A stretch of 64,000 nucleotides of DNA. Origin: Acheta domesticus. Lineage: Eukaryota; Arthropoda; Insecta; Orthoptera; Gryllidae. Every line of letters starts with the position of its first letter. Position 1 is the stretch's first letter. The position numbers were made by a program, and so were the translations under genes. Under the pieces are notes generated by a model. The model saw only the letters and a list, made by a program, of their open reading frames with translations. It had not been told where the DNA came from and did not search any database. Positions 33,231 through 44,249 of the stretch are shown piece after piece. The stretch is taken from contig JAHLJT010003656.1 of the NCBI GenBank assembly GCA_031308135.1, positions 50,080,421 to 50,144,420 on the forward strand. The letters are read 5' to 3'.

Positions 33231-33638
33231 CACTCACCGTGCTGGATACTCGGATTGACAAGAAATTTTACCAGCTTGTTCAGAACCTTTCAAAAATCTT
33301 ACATACGAATGTTTACGTTCTATGAAGCATTGCATGTTGTGTTTTTGCTACAATCAATATTGAGATCTTTCATGACCTTACCGCCTGTGGAAGGGCGGAA
33401 ATCGCTGCTCACCGCTGGTTCTACGGTCGTTACACACACACCGTCACTATCGGCGGCGAGCAGCGATTTCGGCCTTTCCACAGGCGGCAAGGTCATGAAA
33501 GGTCTCAATACTAATTGTCGCAAAAACACTACATGCAATGCTTTATAGCACGTAAAAATTTGTATGTAGGGGGTTTTGAAAGGTACTGAACAAGTTGGTA
33601 AAATATTATGTCAATCCGAGTATCCAGCACGGTGAGTG
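33231..33638. mobile_element. 408-bp near-perfect palindrome (fold-back element)
   Basis: Arms of roughly 185 bp (33231 to about 33415, and about 33455 to 33638) are inverted copies around a short loop (ACGGTCGTTACACACAC region). Paired words from the outside inward include CACTCACCGTGCTGG, ATACTCGGATTGACA, AGCATTGCATGT, CTTTCATGACCTT, CCGCCTGTGGAA and GAAATCGCTGCTC. Arm identity is high. The two overlapping open frames on opposite strands (33255-33548, 33320-33538) encode nearly the same protein because of the symmetry and are not evidence of a gene. Confidence 0.9.
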
Positions 33639-33659
33639 TTGCGTGTGAGCGACGGATTC

Positions 33660-33669
33660 AAATGAATGA
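33660..33669. repeat. SINE-B target-site duplication, left
   Basis: AAATGAATGA, repeated at 33900-33909. Confidence 0.75.
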
Positions 33670-33863
33670 AAAGTCGGCCCCGTGACCGAGATCGCTAAGC
33701 CAGTAGTGCCGTAGTGATCTTGAACCGTGGGGTCGCGCCCCGGGCATGGTTCAATGTGTTCGTCCTTTCCCCCCCTATCGTCACCATATCGTTGCATCCT
33801 TATACCATGACGTTACATCCAATTGTGGTCACTAATGACCCAGTAGTTGATGCGACCTTAAGT

Positions 33864-33895
<32 letters not shown>

Positions 33896-33899
33896 AAAG
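33670..33899 (+). mobile_element. SINE-B, full-length tRNA-headed SINE, about 230 bp
   Basis: The head is GTGACCGAGATCGCTAAGCC with the A-box function, followed by AGTAGTGCCGTAGTGATC and a weakened B box region (GTGGGGTCGCGCCCC). The body has CATGGTTCAATGTGTTCG and CACTAATGACCCAGTAGTTG, and the tail is (AAC)n then AAAAAG. It is bounded by the 10-bp duplication AAATGAATGA. The same family is found on the minus strand at 47362-47556 with a better B box, and at 56370. The frame 33714-33905 reads the AAC tail as polyasparagine and is spurious. Confidence 0.8.
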
Positions 33900-33909
33900 A
33901 AATGAATGA
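33900..33909. repeat. SINE-B target-site duplication, right
   Basis: AAATGAATGA, the copy of 33660-33669; the unoccupied site would therefore lie about 22 bp right of the palindrome end. Confidence 0.75.
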
Positions 33910-34173
33910 GCGGCGCTGCGGAGGCGAGGTGGCAGCCTCGTAAGACGAGCGACCGTCGCCTCAAACCGACTTCAGACTATAATTAAACTAAATTCTACGT
34001 AGTATTCGACAAAATAAAAATGAAAAAACAGGTAAGGGAGGCAGTAAAATAATTTTATTGGGAGACGAACAAAGTTAAGTAATCAGATTTCATCGAAGGA
34101 AAATAATACATGACAGTATTTCCATTTATTTCTTATGATATATGTTGTTTTGTATGTTATTGACAAAATAAAT

Positions 34174-35765
34174 CTAGTGGTGCTACAGAATGGAACAGAC
34201 ATTCCCGTATTAGTTTTCTATTTTCATGGGTCTTCGCTAGCTGTTCGGAATTGCCACAAACTCTTTCTTGCAAGCTGTCATCTATAACCGCCAAAATACA
34301 TTTTTTTCTCATTTTCTTAATTTTTCGGTTTTCGATTGGTAGAACGGAAACATTAATTTTAGAATATTAAGAACACAAAAACCTAGTCATAAATGGCAAT
34401 TTTCTTTTTAAAATTATGTGCCGTTTAAGACAAAATGGCGTTTTAGCGCTACTAAAAGTGCGAAATTTGAAGCTCATTTTCACAGAAAAAGTTAGAGTTT
34501 TCAAAATACTTTATTTGAAGTTATTTGAAGCACTTACACTCACAAAAATAAAAATTTTTATAAATTGCTGGTAATGTACATATTAAAGGTGTGAGAGATC
34601 TTTCAAAAAAATTACAATTATGTAATTTTTGAAAAAACAAAAAATAACTCAAAATAAACTTTACGCTATTATAAAGAGTGTAATTAGCACTATCCATTAC
34701 AAAAGTTTGAAGAAAAAATTTGCAGCCATATATGAGAAAATGGCGTTCGAGTGTTTCTGAAAATGCGGAATTTTAGCTACTTTTCACAGAAAACGGTTGT
34801 GTTTTCGAGAAACTTTGCTTAACATTATTTAAAGCACATGTACTCGTAAATATAATGTGAAAAAATTGCCGCTAATGTAAATATTATCGACGTGAGAAAC
34901 ATGTGAAAAAATTTACATTTTTGTAATTTTTGAACAAACCAACCTATAGAGCAATATGGCTTTTATGTTATCTGATAGAGTAAATTTACCAATATCCCTA
35001 CCAAAAGTTTAAAGAAAAATTTGGAATTGTTTGTGAGAAAATCTTGTGTTTGTAATTTTTTAAAATTGCATATATTGCACGCAATATTGCACGAAAACTA
35101 CTAAAATTATGAAAAACATTTACTTGACCTTAATGAAAGGACTCAATATGCAGAACAAATTTTATTTGAAGAAAAATCTCTATCTTCAATTTTGTAGTTG
35201 GAGAAAGACGCCGAAACAAATTCAAACTTTCACGATTTTCGAAAATTGAGAGTTATCCGTGAAAATCGGACCTATGCCATGTTAATAAGTGTATTTTACT
35301 CTATTCATACAAGAAATTTAAGGAAAAAAATTGGAGCCGTTTTTGAGAAAATTTTGAAAATCCCCGGGGGGCTTCATATAAAGTACCTCCAAATTTTGAA
35401 GAATCTTTTTCAAAATCTCAATGCTTCGACTAGAACCCTATCGACCGGGCAATATCCATTTTGGAAGAAATTGTACGTATGGTTTAGGCGCTAGCAGTGT
35501 TCACAGACGGACAGACGGACGGATGGACAGACAGACAGACGGACGTTTTCCTTTCAATTGGTTTTTCGGTATCAAGGACCTAGAAAACCGGGCTTCTGGT
35601 TTCACCACGTGTTAGGGGATTTTTTTTCTTAATTTTGCAATTGGTTTTAGCCCCTTTTTTGTTATCACGGCCCAGCAATGATTTTTTTCCGCCGAAATTG
35701 GCCATTTTTACGCGCAGCATTACATTACTTTCCCTATACTTTCCCTATACAGGAAAGTAAAAAAT
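34174..35765 (+). repeat. Repeat-P copy 3, the longest, about 1.6 kb
   Basis: Noncoding element with internal periodicity: an AAAATGGCG or AAAATC/AAAATT landmark after a TTTGAGA-type word recurs at 34432, 34737, 35038 and 35348 (spacings 305, 301, 310). Each unit also has CACAGAAAA and TGTAATTTTTGAA blocks where conserved. Then come ATATCCATTTTGG, the tag TCACAGACGGACAGACGG at 35501, TTTTTCGGTATCAAGGACC, and a hairpin-like end, ACTTTCCCTATACAGGAAAGTAAAAA split around TATA near 35735-35765. Its 34174-35507 part has an inverted partner at 52249-53574. The 98-codon frame 35198-35494 recurs in other copies but shows no protein family. Confidence 0.75.
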
Positions 35766-36299
35766 GTTGAATTTTTTTATGTTACAGAAATTTTGATATT
35801 TTACTGCTACATTTTACCACTAGGGGGAATATTTTATTATTTTGTGTTTAAAATGGTACGAAATCAATTCCAAAAATAATTTCCATAAGGCAAAATCATA
35901 TTCTGATACACAGCTCCATGTTATTTTCGATCTTACAAATTATTAAGGCTCTCAATTTTAATTTTCTAAATGGAAATTCAGTTTTTTTAATTTCAACTTT
36001 TGTAGATAGCTAGATAAATCTATGAGGAAATTAATTTTCCGATAAAAATGATATGAGAATATGTATACCAAAAAATAATATCACATCAAATCTATAAAAT
36101 TTCTCAATTTATTGCAATTAAATTTTGGGCTATAATGATTAAAAATGTACTAAATTGTTAAGTTTTTGTATAAATTAGTCAGAAATTAAAGACTACATCT
36201 TCAGAAACAGCATTTAACCATAAAATAAATTGCGTATAAGAGCTGCTTCACAAAAATTATTTTCATTTTACGAATATTACAGAAATTCGTATTAGAAGA
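35766..36299. other. AT-rich intergenic DNA
   Basis: Very AT-rich, with no feature I can support. Confidence 0.4.
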
Positions 36300-36413
36300 A
36301 TAAAAGACACTCTGTAGAGTGGGTGAGTCACAATGTCCCATCCAAACGACGCGAGCTGGTCCTAAGCGGGGCAGTATGGGGTCTAGCGTTGTCATGAAGG
36401 AGTGACACACCAC
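36300..36413 (-). pseudogene. Mariner transposase relic
   Basis: On the minus strand a frame beginning near 36413 gives LLHDNARPHTA, the hallmark around the second catalytic Asp of mariner (DD34D) transposases. A shifted frame then gives FGWDIVTHPLY, matching the usual continuation. Both a frameshift and a later TGA interrupt it, and only about 110 bp are recognisable. No mariner ends are visible nearby. It is an old fragment. Confidence 0.7.
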
Positions 36414-38290
36414 GTGTCAGAATCCCTCATCTTTTGTCTTTGATTTTTTTGTCTGCAATTAAATTTTTTTGTGTTTTTTATACAAATATATACGAGGTAA
36501 ACGCTGAAGTTGATGATGAAAATGATCTTAAAATTTCTAGAGACAATTAATTAGAGTACCATAGAAGCTTGTTGAAGTCTTTGCTTCACAATTTCGTGGA
36601 ATTCTCGCAATAAACTTCGTACCCAACGTCCTGTGCCCTACAGCATATGGAGAAGATCTACCGCCAAGAAGAGATAACTCGCATCAAAGTACACACGTAA
36701 CTTAATTAGAAATTTACGAAACGGAAAACCAACGGGGGGCAATAAAAACATTTTATTGAGAGACGAACAGAAACATAAAAGAACAAGTCTCTCCATCTGC
36801 GGTATCCCCCCCCCACGCAACAAATTGGTGTTATTATTTCGATAAATAAAATGTTTCCGCGCCCTCATCTCCCGACCGCCTCGTTAAAAAGCCCTCCTGA
36901 ACGCACAGGCGCTTAATTTGCATTTTAAAGGCGGAGCAATAAATTAAGAAGTTTTGAATTGCCCGTCTCTCGGGGAGGGAGGCATCAACGGAAGGTGGGA
37001 GGACGGTGAAAGAGGGGAAAGATGGAGAAAGGGAGGGAAAGGGTAGACGTCGGACACTGAGGTCGTGGCTGGACTCCCTTCCCCTTTCCTAGGCAGCAAT
37101 CGAACTCTATACGAGAATACAGTGTACTAGCGTACCCGTGCGAGAACTTTCGCATGCTGCCGCATGCTCGCAATTCTCGCACCCTCTTACTTGTTTTTCC
37201 ATTTCCATATTAAGCCTGCAATATGTGTTTTTCTTCAAGACCCTCTTATCCTCCGTCACTTATTCTATATGTCACCTTGTAATTGATAACAATATAATAT
37301 ACCCTTGTCTACTATTTTTAATGAACTTTAATATCAAGCAAAGAGGTTTACCCGAGTAATTCAATCGCGTAAAAAATCAAGTAATTAGTTATTTCTGATA
37401 CAGTTGCAGATTCTACAGGCTCTGGGCAGGTCGGGTTGAGTCGAGAAGCGTTGAACCAGCAAAAATTTAATAGAACGGTCAAGATCATCTCATCCTGTAG
37501 ATTACGGTGTGAGGAACGTTTCTATGAGGCATTTGGCTTCCAAAGTTTAGTTTTAAGGTCCTAGAACGCTTTGTTTAGAAGTTGCTTAATGGCATATTTT
37601 AAAACATCTTTAAGTATATTGCGAGTTGCATTTTACATGAATATCTAGATGCGTTTTTTAAACTAATCCTTGATATTTTTAAAGTCAAAGTGTAATTCGT
37701 CCCGTCTCCATGAGATTCTTTTTCTTTAGAGACCTCACTTATAAGAATTCGTTAGGCCGCAAAGGGAAGATATACTTCTGATATAATACAGGAGACGACA
37801 ACATCTCACGAACAAATACAAAGAGCTACTATAGTCAAGTGACCGTAAAGAAAACTCGAAAAGTGCTCTATTTGTTATTATGAGGGAACAACTATTAGTT
37901 TACTCAATCCTTTTTTTTTTACTTTATTTTCTTCCGTAAGCTTTTAACAACTTCAGGGGGTGTCATTTCGTCTATCCTCACCTGGCAACCACTAAGTCAG
38001 TCATGGGAAATCACTTCAGTGCACATAGTGGGCCTCAGAGGTCCGGCGGTTTTTCTTATTGATGCAAATATTTTCCCGTTCACATTACAGATTTGTCCTT
38101 TAATGATACCCTCTGTCGTTAGGTTTTTTTCATTTGACAAAGAACGATCTAGAAAGCTATTAGATTTTCCCATATTTTCAACTCTTCTTTAGTTAGTTGT
38201 GCATTTCATTTAGTGGGCCTCTGAGACCCGGTAGTCTGTTTCCCCTTAACAGCTCTTATCCTACACAAGTAACACAAATCAGGATCTAAA
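36414..38290. other. Intergenic DNA
   Basis: No supported gene. AACATTTTATTGAGAGACGAACA at 36746 resembles AATTTTATTGGGAGACGAACA at 34050, a short shared repeat. AGTGGGCCTCAGAGGTCCGG near 38027 and AGTGGGCCTCTGAGACCCGG near 38213 are two similar words about 185 bp apart, possibly ends of an unrecognised small element. Confidence 0.35.
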
Positions 38291-38291
38291 T

Positions 38292-38465
38292 CAGGGTGTT
38301 CAATAAGTAATGCAACACATTTTTTTCTGAAAGGATGTTTGTTTTATTCAGAATTCAAATATACCATGTTATTCCCCGATTATTTGACTACAAAACCCCA
38401 TTTTTTTAAAATCTCCGTTCAGTGCTGCGGCCTTACGTCAGTTTTCCAAAAAATGTGTTTTAAAA
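38292..38465 (+). mobile_element. Tc1/mariner-type element end fragment
   Basis: CAGGGTGTTCAATAAGTAAT then GCAACACATTTTTTTC is a terminal sequence I recognise from mariner-like elements of several insects, followed by the subterminal blocks TGTTTTATTCAGAATTC, GACTACAAAACCCCA and CTCCGTTCAGTGCTGCGGCC. Recognition is from memory of the family, not a search. There is no transposase and the other end is not found. Confidence 0.45.
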
Positions 38466-38581
38466 ATGGTCGATTTTCTTCATCGAGTAAATTGGTTTAA
38501 AAGTTTTGCAAATTGATTAGTTGCATACAAATTAAAACATTGAAAATAAAATAAAATCTTAATTGTTTTCTAGTATTTCTA

Positions 38582-38582
<1 letters not shown>

Positions 38583-38655
<73 letters not shown>

Positions 38656-38663
38656 AAGAAGAA

Positions 38664-38695
<32 letters not shown>

Positions 38696-38698
38696 ATG
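38583..38698 (+). repeat. Compound microsatellite (AAT)n-(AAG)n-(TAG)n
   Basis: Roughly 14 AAT, 11 AAG and 12 TAG units in direct succession. The mirrored polyasparagine/lysine/serine and isoleucine/leucine frames on both strands (38497-38754, 38563-38814) are artefacts. Confidence 0.95.
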
Positions 38699-39889
38699 AC
38701 TTTATTTCTAGCGAGGCTCAAATCGTAAGGTTTGCTCTTCCACTTAAGCTTCAATTTTTACGTTTACATAATTACATACATTTATTGTACATACACTTGT
38801 GTTATTTTGTATAATTATCTTTGTATTGTAAAGAAATAATCTAACTGATTTATGATGTACACGTAGTATTCGTATAACCATTATTCGGAATTAAGATGAA
38901 AAAAAGTTCCTTCCTTTATTCCGTCGTGCTTTATTCACATCTTTTAAAACATGCCTTGCGCCCAACCGACAACAGTGACTACACCAAGGCCGTTTTTATA
39001 CGGCTGCACGCCGTTGGTTTTCCCCAAACAGTTACCTGCATCAGGACGATAGCGATCTTCTATTCAAAGTTCGTGGATGATTTTTATCTCTGGCGGAAAT
39101 CTCGTCCCCTGAGAACAGCTGCGAATTATGCGCGTCACCATCCGTCTTCATTATTCGCGGTTTCGGGCATTATTCATCAGAGCTGCTTATAAACATTTAT
39201 ACCAGTGGGAAGAAAGGCGTTCTCAAATTTATTTACTATTGAATGTCCTCTCGGATTTACTTGGGTTTCACTTGCGTCGGCGGTTAAAGGAATTCCGGGC
39301 AGCGTTCTGGGACGAGGCATTTTTTGTTTCCACTGCGTTCAGAACTTCTTGCTGTGCTAATGAAAAATCCTTTTTCCCATGCGGGAAGGTTACAATACAG
39401 AATTACTGGTTTACGTCAAGTAACATTTGCAAATTTCAGTGGCAAAATGTATACTGAATGATAATATGATTTAGATATTCAAGATATTTAAGAAAGTTGA
39501 TCATAAACGATTTTATTAACTAGTATTTAAAAGTAGATTTAAGTATTTAAAAGTAGACCCCAGCGTGTCAAAAGCTTCTCTGCGCAACTAGCGTCGGGAA
39601 AGGAAACTTCGTAACCCCGCCGTTTTACTACAGGGATGGCGTTGTCTCTGGTGGTGGGGTGACGAACTACATGAAGGGGCGATTTCGTCGTGGCACTCGT
39701 GCCACGAAATCCCGCTTGTAGCATCGACCTTGAGAACACTGCTTTAGTGTACTGAACGTTTCATACCTAGAGGTGGCGATGTTTCTCTAGAATATCATAA
39801 GAAGTGCTTTTAACTTCTTATGATATTCTTCAAGTCGTATTTCAGTTCAGCTATAAGGAAGTGAGGAATTGAAAAAATGTGAAAATCTT
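38699..39889. other. Intergenic DNA with two perfect hairpins
   Basis: No supported gene (frames 38896-39192 and 39128-39457 lack domains). Two short perfect inverted repeats: CGTGGCAC-TC-GTGCCACG at 39689-39706, and a 15-bp stem GAATATCATAAGAAG with a 9-base loop at 39790-39828. Confidence 0.5.
39790..39828. repeat. Perfect 15-bp hairpin
   Basis: GAATATCATAAGAAG at 39790-39804, loop TGCTTTTAA, exact complement CTTCTTATGATATTC at 39814-39828. It is not followed by a T-run and is AT-rich, so a regulatory role is unproven. Confidence 0.85.
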
Positions 39890-40733
39890 TACATGCCTGA
39901 CAGCACATACTTTCTCGCATTATATCTAATTTTGCAATTTTCTAAAATTCTGAGACCAACGAAAATGAGACCTGCGCCATTCTTTTAAGCGTTCCTTATT
40001 CTATTAATGCAAAAAAGTTGAACAAATTAGGAGCGGTTTATTCAAAGGGTTTATTAGGAGCTGATTATTCAAAACAGATTTTTTTAAGGCAAGGATGTCT
40101 ACCTTCAATTTTGCAGTTTTTAAATGTTAAAATAGCGCAATTTTTGAAAATAAAGTGTGCCTGAAATGAGACTCATTTCTCCCAATGAACATTTTTTGAG
40201 AAAAATGTCATTAACAAAATAAAACACTGCACTTATTTAACCCAAAAGTATGTGAAAACTGCTCATATTTTTGGAAAAAAATGTGTATTTGTAAAAATGA
40301 CTGTATCCCGAAGATTTTTTTTAAAGGACTCATTTTATTAAGTTAACCTCTCCACCATCAATATTGCACTCGTAGGAAGAGGCGGAAAACAATTTGAACT
40401 GTTGAAATTGTAGAAAAATCAGTGAACTCAATGACAATGAGACCTGCATCATTCTCTTAAGCGTTCTTTACGGTATCCGAGAAGAAAGTTTAATCAAAGT
40501 ATTTGGAGTCAGTTTTGAGAAGATTTTGAAAACGTTGAGGCTTTATATAAAGTATCTCCCAACATTAAAATATATACATCCGTTTCAAACTCAGAGGGTT
40601 TCTAGTTCATTTACGTCCATTGAGGAAAATTAATTTTGAAGAAAATAGGCATGCATATTTAGGCGTTTTCTATCTTCAAAATTTTACACAACAAACTCAG
40701 ACGCATTTTACTACCGCACCCATCAAGAGATCA
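39890..40733 (+). repeat. Repeat-P copy 4, lacking the ACAGACGG tag
   Basis: Contains the family word GAGACCTGCGCCATTCTTTT near 39968 and again as GAGACCTGCATCATTCTCTT near 40439, plus TTTGGAGTCAGTTTTGAGAA, GGCTTTATATAAAGTATCTC and a TTTCTAGTTCAT...TTGAGGAAAATTAATTTTG block. It therefore has two internal units and ends before the tag. Confidence 0.6.
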
Positions 40734-40815
40734 GTTTGGAGCTTAGACATTTTTACCGGCTGTGGTGGTAAATGTTGTTTGGAGCTTAGACATTTTTAAA
40801 GGTGGTAGATACCTG
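40734..40815 (+). repeat. Short tandem duplication, period 43
   Basis: GTTTGGAGCTTAGACATTTT starts at 40734 and 40777. It lies exactly at the junction between Repeat-P copy 4 and a truncated SINE-A. Confidence 0.75.
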
Positions 40816-40968
40816 GTTGGAGTAAATCCCAGCAAGCTGACGTACTAGGTCGGCGCCGAATCTCGCCATTCAGAGGGGGAAGATCGCCGCTTCCCGAGAC
40901 AAAAACACGCACTTCACTCACGGGATTAATGACCTTTGCCGTCCGGTATCACTAATCAATAAAACAAT
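40800..40968 (+). mobile_element. SINE-A 3' fragment
   Basis: Begins GGTGGTAGATACCTGGTTGG and continues with ACTAGGTCGGCGCCGAATCT, GGGGGAAGATCGCCGC, AAACACGCACTTCACTCACG, GGATTAATGACC and an AATCAATAAAA tail, matching the last third of SINE-A. The head is missing (5'-truncated). Confidence 0.75.
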
Positions 40969-41312
40969 TGTCCAGGTCACCAACACCTGATAGGGATTGA
41001 TGGGCAAGTCTTCGTGGAGTCCTTAGTTGTGTGAGTTCAACACACGTCTACTACATCGGAGCGCATCTTTCAAACGGTGGCCAATGGACGTTTCAGGAAC
41101 GCGAGGGAAGACCCGCGGCGGCGGGGAGTTGATCTCGGCGCAGAAGCCGCCCGCAGCGGTTAATTGAACGAGCGAACCGCCCCGCCCGCGGCTCAAAGGA
41201 CCGCGATGTCTTTCTCCGCCCCCGCTCCACGGCAGGTGGGCAGCCAGTGAATGGCCACGGCCTCTGGAATGCGACCGGAGGTGCGTGGGCGAGGCTGTGG
41301 ACGGTTTGGAAC
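40969..41312. other. Intergenic, GC-rich to the right
   Basis: No supported gene; it leads into the C-rich array. Overlapping alanine/glycine/arginine-rich minus-strand frames (41023-41475, 41093-41539) are composition artefacts. Confidence 0.4.
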
Positions 41313-41462
41313 GCGCCCCGCCCCGCCCCGCCCCGCCTCGCGCCCTCCCCCCCGCCCCGTGCCGCCCCGTGCCACCCCGCCCCGCCCCGCCCCGCCTCGC
41401 CCCGTGCCGCCCCGTCCCGCCCCGCCCCGCCTCGCCCCGCCCCGCGCGGCCCCGCCCCGCGT
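41313..41462. repeat. C-rich CCCCG pentanucleotide array
   Basis: About 150 bp dominated by exact CCCCG units mixed with CCTCG and CCGTG variants. It is closely similar in design to 30757-30990. All three plus-strand frames read as proline/arginine/alanine repeats. Confidence 0.9.
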
Positions 41463-43249
41463 GGGCGGCGATCACGGAGGGGTTGACTCAGCAGCCCTTT
41501 GTCCACTGCAGAGCGGCGTGGAAATTGCGCGCGATTCAATTACAATGCACTCGCTTGAAATAAAGATCTTTCATTCCATAGCAGTTTTTTCCCATCTCAA
41601 TGAAGGAGGACGCACTAAATATAACGGGAATGGACTCCTGTCATTACTCCTTCCGTCAGTGTTCTCGAGTAATAGTATGTTCGAACAAGTTATCATATGC
41701 TTATTTTCTTATGTTCCATACTGAAGCACATCGCATGGTTTCGCAACCTCGCTTTAATACAACTTCTTTGTTGCCCAGCGCAGCTGCGGCCAATTCTTAA
41801 GAAATCTAACGCCCCCGGCATTCGTCGTACTCAGCCACTGCCACACGTGCGGGACGCCGTTACAATTGATTTGTAACATAACGGCTCAGGTCCCTCCTGT
41901 TAACTTCATATTAGTGGCGTAATTTCTATAATATAAAATCATGCCTAATTTACACTTTGTTTATTAATTCCTTTCTTTCTTAATTTTAAGCAACAGAATC
42001 CCTCGAACCTGTCTCGCTAGCTCCCATTGGCTACCGCACGAAAATCGGCGCCAAACGCTCGCAGCAAGCGCTGGCGCCGCCAGTCGCTAGTCAGTCGTGC
42101 TGAAAATTTCTTGTGGTGCAGTTGTGCACGAGTCATGCTCGAGAATTCTTAGTGCACTCCGCGTCGCTCTGTCGCGCGTTTTGTAAGCCATCATGGCAAT
42201 TACTTGTTTCATTGTCGAACTACAAGCCACGCTTATGTTCGGAACATTAATCAACTTTACTTGAGCCATCACCGGCAACCACCACGCGACTGTGTTCCGT
42301 GTTTCTTATCCTTATGCTTTCTCTATAAGCCGAATTCACGCCGTCATGGCACCTAACTTTACCGTTGCCAAACGACGCTTGCGCTCCGTAGGGGCCAAGC
42401 CTGCCATCATGGTTTACAATTAACTTGTTACTAAGCTGCACACTGTACGACTTCATATATTGTAATATTGACTGATTGTGTTACTGCAACATTTGTACCC
42501 TGTGCTGTGCTGCGTGTAATGCCGCCGGTACAGTTTCTGCTCTGTTTGGCTCGCCAACATTCAACTCGTGACTCCCAGTTTTAATAGCACTGTGCTGTTT
42601 TAACTGTGTTGTGCTGTTCAGTGCACATCATTATTGCACGCTCATCCACTGAGCGTGCCAGATCTTCACTCGCCGTCTCTCTCAATGACCGCTGTCTGTG
42701 TTGTCCGCTGCAAGTTGCGACAAGCAGAGAGCCGCTGCCACATCTCTCTCTGTGTGTGACGTCACGTGCTGCGTCATCCTACTACGTCATCCAGCCTTCG
42801 TCCACCAGTGGGCAACACTATTGGTATCAATGTACTTTCGTTTCAGATCAAGTGCCCTCAACATTTAAGTATGCTTTCAAATAGCATACTATTGTATTCC
42901 ACTAATTTATGTAATTATATATTCCTTGTTAAATTATGTGTTGTGTTTAATTAAGCAATGGTGACATATCACAACCCTCCGGTACCTTCTCCTACAGTGT
43001 TTTTTTTACTAAATCGGAGAAGTGGTCCTTCTGAGTTATCTCAGGTTTGTGAGATGGGACAAAATTCATAACAGTCCACTCGCTCACGCCTCCCACTCAT
43101 ATAGTACTTGTTATAAACTTAAGTGCATCCCGGAAAGGTAGGCTCTAACAAGCGAAGCAAACTATTAAGGCAGCAAACCCTTAGAGTTGACGCAATATTG
43201 ACTATATAGTGAAACGGCTACCTCAATTGAAAAATTTACCTTAAATTAG
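41463..43249. other. Intergenic DNA
   Basis: No supported gene. The stretch 42000-42970 is balanced in composition and could be an LTR-like or host promoter region (it contains TGACGTCACGTG near 42757 and ends near GTGACATATCACA at 42961), but I see no paired copy, TATA box or reading frame to support either. Confidence 0.3.
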
Positions 43250-44105
43250 TGACGCCACAATAGCACACACTTTCTCGCACTATATCTATTTCCCCCGCAA
43301 TTTTCATAAATTCAGAGAATTCAACGAAAGTGAGACCAGCGCCATTCTTTTAAGAATCTTTTTTCTAACCGCGAACAAATTAAAGGAAAAATATTAGAGC
43401 GGTTTTTGGAGAAAATAATAATAAATTGCCAATAATTTGAGCAAAATTACACTAAAAATATACATATTTTGGAAACATTGAACATGAAATTTTTAAAGAT
43501 CTGTCTTTAAGAAACAATTTTCATTGAGGAAAAAAATCTGTCTTGAATATTAAAGTTGCAGGAGGACGCCCAAAAAATGTATCTTTAACAATTTTCAAAA
43601 AAATCAGAAATTTCAATGAATATGAAACCTGCACCATTCTTCTAAGCGTCGTTCAAGGTATCGAAAGACAAAGTTCGATCAAAAGATTTTATTCGGTTTT
43701 TAAGATACTTTTGAAAATGTTTTTGAAGCTTCTTGTAAAGTTTCCTCAAAAATCACAAAATCTAAAAGTCCAAAAGCCTCTAGTTCTTTCAGATCAATTG
43801 GGGAATATCAATTTTAGAGAAAACCAACTGAACGATTTAGGTACTAGCGTTTACAACAGACGGGCAGCCAAACGTTTTGCCGTCAATCGATTTTTTTTAT
43901 ATCAAGGACCCACAAAAAATCGATTCTGGCTACACCATGTATTAGAGGATTTTTTTTCTGTTTAGCAAATTATTTATTAACGTTTTTGTTACCAGGACCC
44001 GGCAATACGTTTTTCTACCTAAAATTTGCTGTTTACGGCACACGATTACATTTTTTCTTTTTACGAAGTACTACTTTCGTAAGGGCGAGGAAGAAAAAAG
44101 CCGAC
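43250..44105 (+). repeat. Repeat-P copy 5
   Basis: Has the family words GAGACCAGCGCCATTCTTTT near 43332 and GAAACCTGCACCATTCTTCT near 43623 (two units about 290 bp apart), then TCAGATCAATTGGGGAATAT, GGTACTAGCGTTTACAACAG with the tag AGACGGGCAG, TCAAGGACCCACAAAAAATC, and the terminal region ending ACTTTCGTAAGGGCGAGGAA. The 140-codon frame 43543-43965 runs along it and resembles the frames of other copies only because the DNA is shared. Confidence 0.65.
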
Positions 44106-44249
44106 AAAGCAGATTTTCTTTATTAATTAAGGAAAACTTCCCCTTTCGAGCATATTTTTTAAAGATTGATTTCTTAAATACATTTTGCAACCTTCACATT
44201 TTTAATCCATCTTTTGGGATTCACGCATGTCCCGGCTGTGTAAAGTAAA

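Noticed and set aside
33255..33548. Two overlapping genes on opposite strands
   Set aside because: They are the two readings of one near-perfect palindrome and encode nearly the same string.
35198..35494. 98-codon conserved protein shared by 35198 and 52374
   Set aside because: The frames match only because the surrounding noncoding DNA is duplicated in inverted orientation; similarity continues unchanged outside the frame.
38581..38698. CRISPR-like or engineered repeat array
   Set aside because: Simple trinucleotide microsatellites without spacers; the whole window is eukaryotic in character.
42480..42973. LTR of an unrecognised retrotransposon
   Set aside because: Balanced composition and a TCACA end are suggestive, but there is no paired LTR, target duplication or TATA/AATAAA layout.
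43543..43965. 140-codon protein-coding gene
   Set aside because: Lies within Repeat-P; sibling copies carry stops and frameshifts at matching places, and no domain is visible.
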